Position numbers and translations under genes: made by a program | Shown here: piece after piece, positions 38,601 through 53,600 of the stretch | Layout of the letters: every line of letters begins with the position of its first letter | Position numbering within the stretch: the first letter of the stretch is position 1 | Origin: Flabesymbios commensalis | Lineage: Eukaryota > Annelida > Polychaeta > Terebellida > Flabelligeridae | NCBI GenBank assembly: GCA_964017125.1 | Contig: OZ024912.1 | Span: 60,304,844-60,368,843, forward strand | Direction: 5' to 3' | DNA: 64,000 nt | Notes under the pieces: generated by a model | The model's input: only the letters and a program-made list of their open reading frames with translations | Told to the model about the DNA's origin: nothing | The model's database searches: none

Positions 38601-41600
38601 TTTATAAATTGGTTAAATTTATATAATTGATGGTTGTCTTTTGGGTGTGAAAAGAATATTCATTAGCAATATTACCATGTGTATACAATGTTTAATTCGT
38701 GCCAATAACTTCACACATTTTTCAATATTTACAGTAAGCATATCTCTGTCTGTGGGGCATACAGTATCACCTGTCACACCCCTGTACCGTAAAGGTCAGA
38801 CAGGGAATACACAGCACTACGGAAAAGAGAAAACAATGTAATTAACCCTTTGAACGCTGTGTCGATTTAATAGCTTTCTTGAAATTGGTTTGTACCATTT
38901 TCGCCAAGAAAATACGTCTATTATGTCCCTTCGGTATGTCATGCCAAGGACGTTCTAGAACTTTCTTGGTAATGGTAGTGGTAGCAAACGGTCCTAAAAT
39001 AACCATAATTCACCTTTATAAACATGCGCTTTATAAGTTGAAGAACAACAGGTGGAGACGGTCAGACCACTAATACTTCTTGTTAAGAATCCCCTTCTTC
39101 TTGGCGTATAGCTCACAAAATGCCATGGCTGATCAAAAATTGTTGGCTTGTTGGTCAGATTATAGAACTCAGCAATACCTCATATATCAGTACTATATTT
39201 GTATATATATATATATTATAAATGACCTTTTATTCAGCCTGTCTGTCTGGGCGAGTACTATATTTTAGGACCGCCTCGTTTTGCTCTGTGTGAATTCGTT
39301 TTATTTGACTAGCATATTAACTGCAGGAGAAATCTGTTTACATGTATCATTTTTAATTTCGCTGATTTTTTTTATCAATCAGTAACAAACAAAGAGGGGT
39401 AGTCCCATACATGTGGTCAAACAACAAATATTTGCCGACCATGACCATGTTCTATCCCGCGTCAACTTCGGGACGTTGTCTTGTTACATGTATGTGCCAA
39501 CGTCCTCTGGTTAATTTGATCCTGTGTTGAAATTATAATTCTCAATATCATAAGCTAGATCCTAGCCCCTTACAGCGTTACTTTACAAATTGAAATTTTC
39601 ACCCACTTGAAGTTGTGTCTCGCTATCGCGATCCACAACTTAAAGTGGGTGAAAATTATTCATATTTATCAAATTTGAAACCAAACATCTGCACAACTTA
39701 ATCAGTGTTTATGTTTAAACACACATTTCGTTCCCAATAGCAGTGGCCCAGCATTAACGCAACATTGGACCAACGTATGTTGTTTGCTGTGGTATATGCT
39801 GTAGATGTGTATATAAGAGTGTGGACCTCACGTACGGAACACCTGGATCCACCTTACGGTGTATGCAAGGCCAAGACTTGCATTTGCTTCTGTTCGGTCG
39901 CGTGTCAACTGGTCAAAACCACAGGCATTTTTATCTAGTTATATATACAGGATATAACCAGTTCATGTGTTTTGAAAATATTGTGTACAGATTCGCAACC
40001 ATGCAAGCTCCACATTTCTTGTAATTATATTTTTCTTGTTATTGAAGACAATTTTATGTTTGATTAGCAAGTAGCGAAAATTGATCAGCTTGATAAGGCC
40101 TATTTAGTAATCAGGTAATAAAGAATGTTAAAAAGAGAATTGTCAATGTTGAACGAAATGAGAAATGTATAATCATTTCTGATGATACGAACAAAATAGT
40201 GAATGTTTAACAAACTGTACGGTACCCATCAATATTGAGAACGATACATCGAACATGTCATGATGTGTGAGCAAATGCCTTGAATTCCCAGCTTGTACTG
40301 GGAAAATCAAATATATTTGAATATCCTCGTCACCACGTGTATCACAGCCAGTGTGCAATGTACATGTACGTTCGTTCCAATATTTCTCTGTGTTGGCCTT
40401 ACTGTGTTCTTTGTCGCCTGCAGCCAGCACTGGGAAAATCAAATATATTTGAAAATCCTCGTCACTGCGTATATTACAATGTACTTTCCAACATTTCTCT
40501 GTGCTGGCCTCACTGTGTTCTTTGCCGCCTGCAGCCAGCCAGAGCAATCCCAGTAGCGATTCTGCCCAGGCCAGCCACCCGTCCCATCGAACACGAGACG
40601 TTGACCCAATGCTGGTTTACAGTTGGGCCAGCTGGCCCTACTGTAAACCAGCATTGGGTCAACGTCTCGTGTTTGCTGGGCGTCCAGGCGGCAGTATAAC
40701 ATACGGGCTGGCGGCCAAAATATAAGGACGTATTCTATTACAACGCCGTTAGTAAGGTCAGCAGAGAGGATGCGCCCGGTCTAAATCTGGTTTTGACGCC
40801 TGCTTCTGGAGCAGTGAGTCCGGCATCCTTATTGTGCCGGAGTCCAGATCCCGGGCTGTGTCTGCTCTCTAAGCTGCCATCATGTAACCTGTCTGTATTG
40901 TGTCCTCTCTTGTCCACAATGGTTACCCTGACCGTGTATCACTGTTGTAGACTGGTTTTCGGCACGCTGTACCCTGCCTACGCATCATACAAGGCTGTCA
41001 AGACGAAAAATGTGAAGGAATACGTGAGTACATGTATATGAATTTCTTATTATAGCAATAGTGGAGAGATGTCTGCTTCTCAACAAACGCGATACGTTAC
41101 CCCAATGCTGGGCCAGTGTTATAGACGTGGGCCCATATTTGGCGGACATATATGGTGTTTGCTTTTGCAAAATTAGGGTATTTTTGGAACTAAATAAGAT
41201 ATGTTAATTAAATGTTTTGTTATAATATATCTTTCAAATTACTTGTGGAAATTGTGGTTGGTTCTAACTGTTTCAACACAGAATATTCGTACAACGAGTA
41301 TAATTCCGAGAGAATCATCGTATTACAATGTCGTGTTGTTCCAACTGTTCAAATAAAATATGCACGTAACAAAAACTAGCTGTATTTATTTAATCACAGC
41401 AGTAACAATGAGAGGCTGTAGATGATTTACTGTGGAGATATTCTATTCTGCACAATGTTTACAAACGAGGAGATCATTTTTCCAAAACAAGGAAGTGTTT
41501 GTTGCCTGCAGCACACCTGGTGAACATCTGACGCACAGCCTCGTATTGTTCAGTCTTGTGCTGCTCACATGTATATAGTAGATACGTTTTCAGAAAGTTA

Positions 41601-44600
41601 CAAACCAAATATAATACCATTGGAAATGATCAAATAGATGTTCCATTAGTGAAATAATTCAATTTGGCAGCACCGTGGTTAACCATTGTTACATTATTAG
41701 TTGGTCCACAACCGAGGCGTATAGAATAGAAGATTTACATACATACCTGTACCCTCATAGTATAACAGATATGGGTTTTTATCTTACTATCGCAAATTGC
41801 GAGATATTGGTCAAATATTGGCTTCATGTTCGGCTGACCAACTCTTGTCACACCGTGGGATCTGCGGGTTTTGTTACATGTAGCTGGAATGTTGACGATT
41901 GCATTACATGAATACATACATCTAAGACTATCGATAAGCTGAAAACCCTGATGCTATCTGTAAGGTAAAATCAATTAACAGGCCCGCATAGCTATAAGTA
42001 TTTATATCATTAACATACATGACATGCTCTTGATATTATACTTATTTTCCTGTGTTATTGCTGTGTATAAGCATGGTAACACTGGGTGAGGCGGGCTATC
42101 ATCAGAGATATTATAGTATAAACAGTCTCTGCTATTATGTCTATTGAGCTGTAAAGCTTCAATGAGTTAGAGACAGACTTAAATCTCTTTTAAAAATCGC
42201 CAGCATCAGAACGAATAAAATGGTCAATTTTTCTCATTTAATATTAATAATATCAAAAAAATATTTAAAATTATATAAAATCTGACGTATACAGACGTCA
42301 GATTCTGACGTCTAAAGACGGTCCCGGCACTGAAAGGGTAATAAACATGCAATAATAATTACTGTGAATGGTATTACACATTTTAAAGCCTATAATAATT
42401 GTTATTGGATCTTTTTTGGATCTTTTTGGTCAATTATTTGGGATCCAGCAAATCTAAGGTTAACCCACCCATTTGGCTAATCTCGGTCCCTTACATGCCG
42501 GCCACAAACCTGCAAACCGACCTCAAAGGAAGCTGTTAACAGAATAACACGCTCTTATATCAGCAAAAACATAATGAAATCTCGGCGCTGGACCTACTAT
42601 CCCAGCTAACAAGAGGCATTGGCCAAATGTTGTTGTAATGCTGGTCCACCGTTTGCTACCCCGGCCCAACCTTACAGAAACATTTGTGCAATGTCTGGCG
42701 TAGAGGCAGACTTGACCCTTTCAGTGCGGGGAACAACTGTAGACGTCTGAATCTGACGTCTATGGACGTTAAAGTCGATCCCCGCACTGAAAGAATTAAG
42801 CATAATTATAATGGCCGTAGACCCATATAATAACATAAGTATTCAAATGAAGCGGACAGAGCTAACTAAGGCATAAATGATTATTTCAAACTGATTTATA
42901 AATACACATTTCAGCGTCGTAGAGGCTGGTTGGGTGATAAGCAAACACGATACGTTCACCCAGTGTCTGTTTGATGTTGGTCCATCGTCGCAGACGGTGG
43001 CCCAGCATCAAACCAACACTGTCGACGTCTCGTGTTTGTTGAGCTATCTGACCCTATGGTTTGCTATTACCATCTCATATTACCGTATAAACTACTAGAA
43101 CACGTATAAAACTTGCCCTTTATTACAGTGTTTACCGGCGTGTATGAGTCTGACGGTGGTTCTATTCTGGGCCGACATGACGCCCAACAACACCAAACTA
43201 CTCTTCTCCAAACAGATGAAGGGCTGCCTGCACTTTCCTAATCCATTGATATCTGTTTTGTAACACTTAGATCATTATCTATGCACATAAAGTGTTTCAG
43301 GAGCTTTATATTATATATGTCTTTTACCAGGTAAAATGGATGATGTACTGGATCGTATTTGCCTTTTTCACAACGATAGAAACATTTGCAGATATTTTTA
43401 TATCATGGTGAGTGGGTAATAATAATATTTGTAATTGGTTGTAATCATGGTGATAAAACAGGGGTTTTTTTGTGATACATATTTTTATATTTTCTAATAT
43501 CAATTGATAGTCTAATTTATGGTGATCACGTAATAGCCTTCCAGAAATGTATCTTAATCTCTTTATTTTTATCAGACCCATTTACATGATTGCCCGATTC
43601 AAGTTACAAATAATATAACATTATTCTGTTGAATAATATTGCGATCATTGTTTAAGTTCTCTACCTCCCAATCAACGAACATTTTTTCAAATTGTAACTT
43701 CTAATTGATCTCATGCTCTGCATTCATATGGAGTAATTGTGTATTTCGTGATAATAATTGCCGCAACAAAGAAAAATCGATAAGAAATATGCTGTACCAA
43801 CATGTGTTTTACACGGATCGCGTGGTGATCACATCTTCTCTACAGCAAGGCTTGGCATATCGAGGCCGCAGGGCTGCGGCCTCGAGATGCCAAGTCTTGC
43901 TGTAGAGAAGATGAGTGCTTAAAACCTTACCCGTGTAAAACACTGTTAAGCTTGATTGCATTTCTTTGACCCGTTTCGCTCTGATCTGCGTCTGCTTGCA
44001 GGATTCCATTTTATTACGAGCTAAAGATAGTATTCGTCCTGTGGCTTTTGTCTCCAGCAACCAAGGGCGCCAGTATTCTCTACAGAAAATTTATACATCC
44101 ACAGCTAGTGAAAAGAGAAAAGGTAGGTGTCAGTGATAGCGGTGATAGAGGCTTGTAGTCACTGTAGTGTTGTTTAGTTAACGCTTTGAGCGTGGGGACC
44201 GTCTTTAGACGTCAGAATCTGACGTCAGTAGACGTCTAATTGTGGCCGTCAAAAAACTTAAGTCGACCCCCCCTCGCTGAAAGAATTTAAAAATGTATAA
44301 TGACCGTCGACCCATAACATACATGTAGTTATTTAAATGAAGCGGCAAGAGCTAACTAAGACAATCAATGATAAGACATTGATGGGATTTCAAATCCATA
44401 GTCTCCATGGTTTATACAAAAATATTTAGCGTTCCAAGGGTTATTCATGGTAATGGTGACTTACTTATCGTCGCCTGTCTCTCTGCCACAAGTGACCCTT
44501 GACATGTTTAGGTACTCAGTATGGTTTGAATTTTATTCGTTTCTACAAGTTGGATTTCAAATTGTTTTTAAATCCCCAATATTGATTATTACTCAGTAAA

Positions 44601-47600
44601 TTACACTGATCTCGCAGGTAATTTAACCTACGTGGAACAAATTAAGCTAAATTTTAGGTGCGGTAACATACACTATTTCATTAATTTATAGCAGGACTAG
44701 GGCTGAACCCATTCCTTATCGTGTCATATACATGTGTTCACCATTGTACCGAGTCCGATTTAAAAAGCCAATATTTTAGTGTATTTATTTAAGTTGAGCA
44801 TGAGTACACTTAGATGCATGAAATGTGCAGAAAACGAAATAATATTCACTTGAAAACAATATTGAGAATCTTCAATGCGTGATAAAAATTTCATATTCAG
44901 ACTAAGAATGTTGGCATGAGAATTAATAAATACGGATTACTGTGAACGGGTAATTAATTTATACACAGAATTACAAATACTTTATTATAAGTAGGCCCGC
45001 GTCCGCTGAGGATATAGGCGCTATAGAAGTTTTATTGATTGATTATTATCGATTGATATGTAATTGTTAATAAAAGATCTTCATAAACACTAAAACAGAT
45101 GCAGTTCCCCACTTAATCAATATTAAAACTAATCTCGGAAAGAACGTAAAATCTATTAATGCATCTGTACACAGTATATACATAGCAGAACAGACATTAT
45201 GGATAGTGTGCCTAACCAACAAATATGCGACGTTGGCCCAACGTTGGTTTACTGTTGGGCCAACGTCTACGACGCTGGTCCAACAGTAAACCAACTTCGG
45301 GTCAACGCCTTATGATCGCTTGGTCCTGTATCATGTGTATCACCTGCTATTATTTGTTTCGTTATTCTCTGACACCACCATTGCTGATATTGACAAGCTA
45401 TTGTAATGGTAGCAGAAACGAGCACTGAAAACAGTAGACTGATTAATATCATGAATATGGTCGAGGTACCATGGGTACAGGCCAATTTAGTTTTACAGTA
45501 ATTAATTGCACATATCACAGACAAAAAATTGTCGCAAAAATTAAACTGTTGACCAGATCTAGAATACTGATAATAGTTTGGAAGTAGACTGTAAAATAGC
45601 AATGTGTCCGGGTAATTTGCTGTATTTACATCATGAATTTGAATACAGATAAAGTGTGTGGCAGCCACTCGAATCAGTGTCATCACTTGTGTACCCCATT
45701 CACCTCTCTCAATCAATCCCAATCATCGGCGCCCAAGTGGCCAGACGATTTATCATTTGTTTTACTTAGTATCTAGTATAAGGGGTTTATGTATCCATGT
45801 ATCCATGCTTTTTGAACACCAGTGCGTAATCACTGGTGGTGAGCTGTGTCACTGTGTCGTACCTTCACTCCTAGCGCATTGCCGCTCGCTCACTCACAGA
45901 CACCGCTCAGATTGTGAGCCTCCCAAACATAATCGTCACTGTCTGCGATTAGTTGCAAACCCAAGCAAAGTTATCAGTGGATAAAGTACCTATCCCACTA
46001 GACGTTGGCCCATTGTATGTTTGATGTTGGGCCAACGTCGCAGACGTTGGCCCAACATCAAACATATGGGATGGGCCAACATAGCGTGTTTGCCGAGTCC
46101 ACTGTGACAAATACAGTGATTAAGGTGGTTAGGGATAGTGCTAGAGATCACGCTAGTGGTAATAGCCTGTCAACATGTGTAATAACTGGTGATAGCCTGT
46201 CAACACGTAATAACACCTCGGCCTGTTTTATACTGTGCCGTGTGGTGTCATACTCTCGCTGTGCTGGGGAAATGACCCGGGCCTGTATTCTGGTACAAGT
46301 TACGATATATCGTAGGCTTCGGATTGGTCGAGATGGCCATCTCGACCATTTCAAAGCCTGCGATATATCGTATCTTGTACCCTGGATAGCAGGCCGTGAC
46401 AAATACGTGGATTCTACATGGTCGTTTCAGGGCCTGCTCTCACATAGTCACCTCGCGTATCAGTGTGCAGTTAGCTCACCACAAAATGATGTCCGAGACT
46501 CTGTACAGTATAATATACTTCTTTAGGGCAAACATTTTACATTTATGCCGACTTATCATTCCAGCAGAGACACAATGAAGAGTCAGGTTCGTAAAAAATG
46601 TACTTGAGTTGATACAACATGCTACAACATACATAGCCCAGGGGGGTACTTTCAACACAAAATTTAACTTCCGAGTTTTTCTGCTCGCCATTTACTAATA
46701 TCAGGGCGTTCTTGTTCAGCCTTATCCTTAAATTTGTGCTATGTTGTATTTTAAGTCTAATCCATTGTGAGAGCATTATTTCATATTCATTCATACATCC
46801 CATCCAGGATCAAAATAAAATAACGACCTAGCTAGCAACTGGCGTGTTGCTGAATGAATTGAATCCCTTGCAATGTTGGTTCGTCTCTTTATTTTTCTTA
46901 TGCGGTCTCCGTGTAGTTGGGGGCATCTGCTTTGTTTAATGCAACCTAAACAGAATCCCTAATATCTCTATGAAGTCCATATTCTTTATGACTCAGCCAC
47001 TCTTTTCCAGTTTGTTTTGTTGGTGGGCTGTTGTTATTTTTGCCTGACCAGCACTCCAGTAAGTCATCTGGTTATTGTTAGAACCCAGGATGTCTATATC
47101 CCTCTTATCAAACACCACACTCTGACTCAGTCTGGATCAATGTCGACCGATGTCGTAGACGGCGAGCTAACGTTAACCTATACGCTATTGAAATAACTTT
47201 GAATAAACCACGGAGATCAAAGGGTTTTTTCAATTTAAAGTCATCATAAATGTCTTCGTTAGCTCTTTCTGCTTTATCATGTTTATTTGAATACGTTATG
47301 TTGTTTTCAGTACGGGAACTGTCCTTAGACCTCAGATTCTCACGTCTAAAGACGGTTCCAGCGCTGAAAGGGTTAAATTAACATTGAGTTAACGCTCCTA
47401 GTTTTCTGGTCTGCCATCAATTCATGTCTTTTGGACTCACATCACCGTGGCATCGTTGCCTCAACGTTGTACATATATATCGACGATTTTGATCATTGAA
47501 CCACTGCAGCACTGCAGTGGTATAATATGAAAATCTGACTAACTTCACCAGGTCATATTACTGGTTGTATTCAAGTTAAACCGTTGAAACTGACGAAGGG

Positions 47601-50600
47601 GCGGGGGGTAGCATAAATCTCTGCCAGCGTCGAGCATATAAAAATATCCCTTCCCCAAAATTAATTACTCTTAGAACATGTAAAAGCCAAAAACATTATT
47701 CAAAGACATGGTGTTGTCCTCGGGCCCAAGTGTTTCAAAATCCATGTTTGCGGTATTTTAAGTGTGAGGCATAGTGAATTCTGTAAGTGCCAGCCTATGT
47801 GTACTGGCGGCCACCTTACCAGACGATAGTGTTTTTGCCAGCGCTAGGTATAAAACACTGGCACATGTCTCTCGCTGAAGTACCACATGATACCTTAGTG
47901 CAACATGTAGACGATAACGCACACATCATTCAAGTGGTGTTTCAAAACATAACCTGCCTTTGATTGCCTTTGATAGAGGTAAATAGCTGTAGGCTTATTA
48001 TTGCCGTGTTTGACGTCAGATTTTCCAATCTAACACGAGACGGCTAGCCCATATCTCGATATTTTCGGTCGGTAGAGTGTCCACAACATCTATTATTATC
48101 CGAGTTTGATAACTCCTGGCGCATGTCGCCACCACAGTAGACACAGTCGACAATTCTGAAATATCCAATCACATCAGACGTGGGTTATGATTAAATGAAC
48201 TTAAAAAAATTGTTAACAAAATACTAAAGAGCGATTTGAAAATAAAATGTTTTGAATACATTAAGCCCACTAGACCGAATTGACAATCTCGGGTGATGTA
48301 TAAACTCAACACAGAAACGTCTAGATCTATAATTTAGTGATTTTAAACTGCACAATATTTTCATGACCTATAAAATATACTTAATCGACAGTATTATGAT
48401 CACTTCACAGCTACATGTAGAAATGAATTTGGTGTTTATTTTTAAAAGGTCACATTTAATAAGGAACATTTTAAAGTAATCTCCCCTTATCAATCTAAGA
48501 AGCAATAGATGAGTAACGTGCTTTGATGTACAAAAGGACAGAACAATAATATCACGAAGAGCATCACCGCGCAAATCAGAAAGGTCACTGATAGCGGTAA
48601 GATCAGACACTGTGGCCTCTAACCTAGCAAACACGAGACACAGATCCAACATCGTATCCGGTTCTTCTATTTACTTCTAAATTGTCTCCCAGTGAGACAT
48701 TTACCCTCTGCAGCTGATCAAATGATAGGTCAACGTCTCAGACAGCTGTCAAACTTGAGCATGTTAAAACAGCAAATATGTGGGTGAATTGTGTTTGATA
48801 ACCTGTGATTAATAACTTAAGTCTAATCCCCCTAAGCCATGCAAATAGTTATAGTGATAACTGCGCCATAGATTAACCCTTTGTCTGCTAATTACGACAA
48901 TAGTCGTTTTTATTCACTTTTAGTAGCCCATTAAGCCACTGTTATTGGGAATGAAATGAGTGTTTAAACTTCAAAATTTGTAAATGTTTGGTCTGAAATT
49001 AAACAGATCTAAGTAATTTTCAAGCACTTGGGGTTGTGGATCGCGGTAGCGAGACACAACCTCAGTGGTTGAAAATTGAAATAAATTGACTTAGCAGGAT
49101 AAGGGTTAACCCTTAAAATATTGGGGAATGTATTTAACTGTTTTAGCCCCTATATAATTTAGTACTTAAAGTTTTAAAAGGTGATTATTTTAAATGTTGT
49201 ATCAGCAAGATTTGAAACGATCTCTTATAATAAGATTCTAAGATTGTTTCTCCCACTTGACAAAGTTGCTGATAGTCTATATACGTTTATTCATACCGAG
49301 GGGTCAAATATCTAAACCCAAATGCTATAGAAATATTAATAAGCGACACAAAAATGGTAATCCGATATGTACAATTTAACATAGTCTAGACTGTTATGTG
49401 TAGTGAAGTTTTAATTATATACTTCACGAATGTATCATATCATGCATATAAATGTATAGGACTTAAAGGTATAACACCGTTGTACTATCTTGGTAGGGAT
49501 TAAATATATTCACAACAAGCACCCAATAACACAGTGGCTTTGTTTATATCCCGTATCATTATGGCATCATAGACAGTACATCGAACGCTGCGCAGATAAA
49601 AATGTGCTGATCGGTTCTACAGTGACATAACAAACAGCAGTAACTGCTTACTTTTCAAGTAAGCAGTTACTGCTGCTTGTCGTGTCGCTGGTCAGTATTT
49701 GCTCGGGTCAAGTACAGAGGTCAAGTATTTGCTGATACGTGGGGCTCACATGGTTTATGTTCGGCAATGACCATAATGTTGACTAATCGCAAGCTAACCC
49801 TTACATCGCTAAGGGCGACTATAGTCGTTTTTACCCCTCGGCCCGTTGGGCCCGAAGGGGTAATGTCGTCCCCTTCGTGCGCCGCTGCCGCACACATTCT
49901 TTTGGCTACCACACCAACATGGTGCAACAGATTAAATTCATAATTCATACAAACATTCAACCCCTCCTGGCACTTTTTTTACCCAAGGTCAAAGTCATAG
50001 GTCAAAGGTCAAGGTCAAAGATTTAAAAAAAATCTTGTTAACGCCATAACTTGAAAAATATTTATTGGATCTTTCCATTTTTTTACGTGAAGTTACCCAT
50101 GAGTATGTAGATCACCTGATTAGATTTTCAGCTTTCCACCGATAATGAAAATAGCCGCGACCTGGTGATTAATTTTTTTTTCGACTTAATTTTTTTTTAT
50201 ATAATTCCCTTGAAACCTGCTATATGTTTTGCAGGGTCTGTGAGTCTGTTGGCATTGTCCGTTTTCTCGTGCAACTGAAAACGAGGCTATGGCGGCGATC
50301 TTTATTTTTTAATTACAAAATTCCTTGTTAACGCGATAACTTGAAATTTTTTTATTGGATCTCTCCAAAGCAGGCGTTGTCTATATAAACCATTCAAATT
50401 AGGTTCAAAATATCACAATATTCCAACTAAAATCATGTAAGACACAACTTATTATATTTGCCCTACTTTCATCACTTTAGAAATGTCTTAAATAGCTAAT
50501 ATAAATACATAACCTAAATACGGGGCCCCACTTTTGACGTCAAATTCTGACGTCAAAAGCCGTTCCTCGCGGGGAATAGGTTAAAATTATCACCACCCAT

Positions 50601-53600
50601 TGAACAAGTGGAACGATACGTTGGTGCAATGCTGGTTGATCGCAGGACCAATCCCTCAGACGTTGTCCCTGTGAATACAACAGAGCATGTGTTTGCTCAG
50701 AATTGATATCGTCCTCTTTAACCTCGTTCATTGTCATATTTATAGTATAATATTAAGAGCTGGCGGTGTATTGATCAGAAGTAATATACTTTCATGCAAT
50801 AATGTTGGTCCAACGATGGGCTGAGTCTCGTGTTTGTTGGGGAGGGATCATGCTTAAAAATCGTTATTATATACATGTGTATTAATCAATGATTGTGTGA
50901 GTCTGCCATTACCATTATGTATCCACAGTAAAATATATAAATCAAAAACCAGTAAACACAAGACATTTGTATAGCATTTATACAATGTTGGTCCAACGTC
51001 GAAGACGTTGAACCGATATTGTAGAAATGTTATACAGATATTTTCTGCTTACTGGGAACGACGAAAATACTAAACTATAAATAAAACACATATAAGCGTT
51101 TTTATTAAGCAAGACGCGCGATTTTTTTCCCGGAAATGTTTTCTTCAAAGAAGACGAACAGTATGAATATTACTTAAATCTATATTCGAAATCCGATGAA
51201 TTTCAACTACCGTTTGATAAAATTTCAGCATTACTAGAAGGAAATTATTTTAACTGCTAAAAATGTTAGAAACAAGGGAAGCCACTGATGATTATATAAA
51301 ATTCCAGTCTAATCTGTGGTATCAATCTAGTTCTATGATTTCATTCATTGTATGTGTGTGATTTATAGATTTTGTTCTATTGTTTAATTGTAATCCCATA
51401 CCAACTTACATACATCTGCGACGTTGGTCGTGCATTAAACCAACATATTTCCCCTGTATTTTGTAGTATTGGTGGTACCGGTATCCTGGTGCATTATGTT
51501 TAGCATGTTTAGTGTTTACCTTTATTCATGTTACATTGTGTTATTGAGGATTGTACATTTATGAGTCAGGTAGAAAGGGCTCATTTTGAATAATCCCATC
51601 TACATGGTTTATGACTTCATTCATTTCAGCCGACCATTGATAATATTTATGTAGGCCATTATTTATCTCTTTCTCAAATTCTACATTCTCATCAGTTTAA
51701 CCCTTTCAGCGCGGGGACCGTCTTTAGACATCAGAATCTGACGTCTTTTCTCACGTCTGAAGACGTTCCCCGCTCTGAAAGAATTAAACAAATTAAAATG
51801 GCTGTGGACCTATAGGGTAGCCTAAACTAGGACTTGAAATGAAGCAGAAAGAGCTTTTGAGAAAAAGAGCATTTATGATGATTTCTAATTGAAAAAACCC
51901 ATTTGGTCTCCATAGTTTATATACAAAATTTAACTTTTTCATAAATTGATATAAACCATGCAAGACCCGGGATCACCATTTTTACGGAATTTTTTTTTCT
52001 CTGCATATTATGTAAACGTATCGTGAAAAAATGGTTATTTAAAACACGTTTTTCTATTTCGGTACGTTAATCCACTTGAGACCTCCCACGATTCTGTTAA
52101 ATACAATAATTCTTCGGTGATTACAGACGTCGTGTAGTCATAGATTAATCTAATCCGACTGGAGAGATGATTGAGGGTGTTGGGTGGTCTGATGTTTACA
52201 CAGATATAGTACTGAGTGTACTGTATGAGGTATAATTAATACAATGTATAGTTTGACGTAAAATATGTAAACTAACATCCAAATTTCTAACAACAGACAA
52301 CGATTTTCTTTCATCGCATATCACAAATAGCAGATAAAAAAATTATGACCCTATAATGTGATATTTATACCAGAAAATGGTGACAAATAATGTAATTGCC
52401 AGATTTTGAAGAGCATCACGATGCTCAGTGCTTTCTATATAGTATCAGATCAGTTTCAGGGATGTACGTCTCCCCTAAGTACCTGAGTACAAACAGTGAC
52501 ATTCATGCAACGTTGATTCAATGTTGGGCCACCGTCGCAGACAAAGGCAAACAGTATAACTGCTTAATGTTCAAGTAATCAGTTACTGCTGTTTTCCTTT
52601 GCACTGTTGTAGTCTGGAGGTCAAAATATCAATAGAGTGACACCCACAACGTTTCGGTAATGTCAGCACTGTCCTACAGGTCCAAAATGATTACAAGATA
52701 ATTATTAATCATTGCGCTATATGCGCGTGCGAAGCACATACCCGCAGGTATTTTTGTTGACCCTCTTCGCGCTGCTAGCCTGTAAACTGCAATATGATTT
52801 GTCGCTGGTAAATAGTATATGTTTATACATTCCATTCCCGCAAACGAAACTTTTGATCACCGAAATCGCAGATATAATATTATGTAATTTACTTATTCAC
52901 ATTTTGAACACCAAGCCCTAGATTGGTTCCCGTAGTGATTCATGAAAATCAAATGAGACTGTGTTTAGCCCTTAAAACATTGAAATATTTTTGTTTAAAT
53001 CATGGAAACCAAAGGGTTATTTTCAATTTGAAAATATCATAAATGTCTTAGTCGGCTCTTTCCGCTTCATTTGAATTAAATATGTTATTGGTCTACGGCC
53101 ATTATAAATATTTTAATACTTTCACTCAGTGCGGGGATCGATTTTAGACGTCAGAATCTGGAGTCTAAAGTCGGTTCCCGCGCTGAAAGATTTTTAAATG
53201 CACTTATAGTACACAAATTATTAATGACGGAGAACAAAGCCAACGCGGTTCACTGTCCTCCGTGTCAATGCTGGGCAACGCCGGTGATGTTGTCCCAACA
53301 TCGATACATGAGTGGAGGTAACGTTCCGAGTTGACTGGGAATAAACTACCATGCGGCATACAATGTAGATTTATTCTATGTTGAATCAATGTTGGCCGAC
53401 CGTCTGCGACGGTGAGCCAACATATATTCAACATAGAATCGATCTAGTGTTTGCTGGGATGCGGCTGAAGCACAGACAATGAACTGACATCTGCTGTCAT
53501 GCCGCAAAACTCCGTCCTAATTTTACCTGTGTAGATATGCAACTGAAAAAATGTCCATTACACAGCTTGCCCGAATCCTCTGCCCTTTGCCCAATGCTGG

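Noticed and set aside
40173-40702. Several 87-139 codon frames on both strands
   Set aside because: Created by the 123-bp tandem duplication and the family G palindrome, which are open on both strands.
40919-41041. ATG-initiated frame as the REEP start
   Set aside because: The first 11 codons do not resemble REEP, contain the acceptor at 40950, and the exon at 26602 supplies the proper N-terminus in phase.
45267-45722. 151-codon minus-strand frame
   Set aside because: Its N-terminal and C-terminal parts overlap unrelated sequence and a family G element; no recognisable motif.
46005-46526. 173-codon plus-strand frame
   Set aside because: It starts inside a family G palindrome and runs through the 116-bp palindrome; no protein family resemblance.
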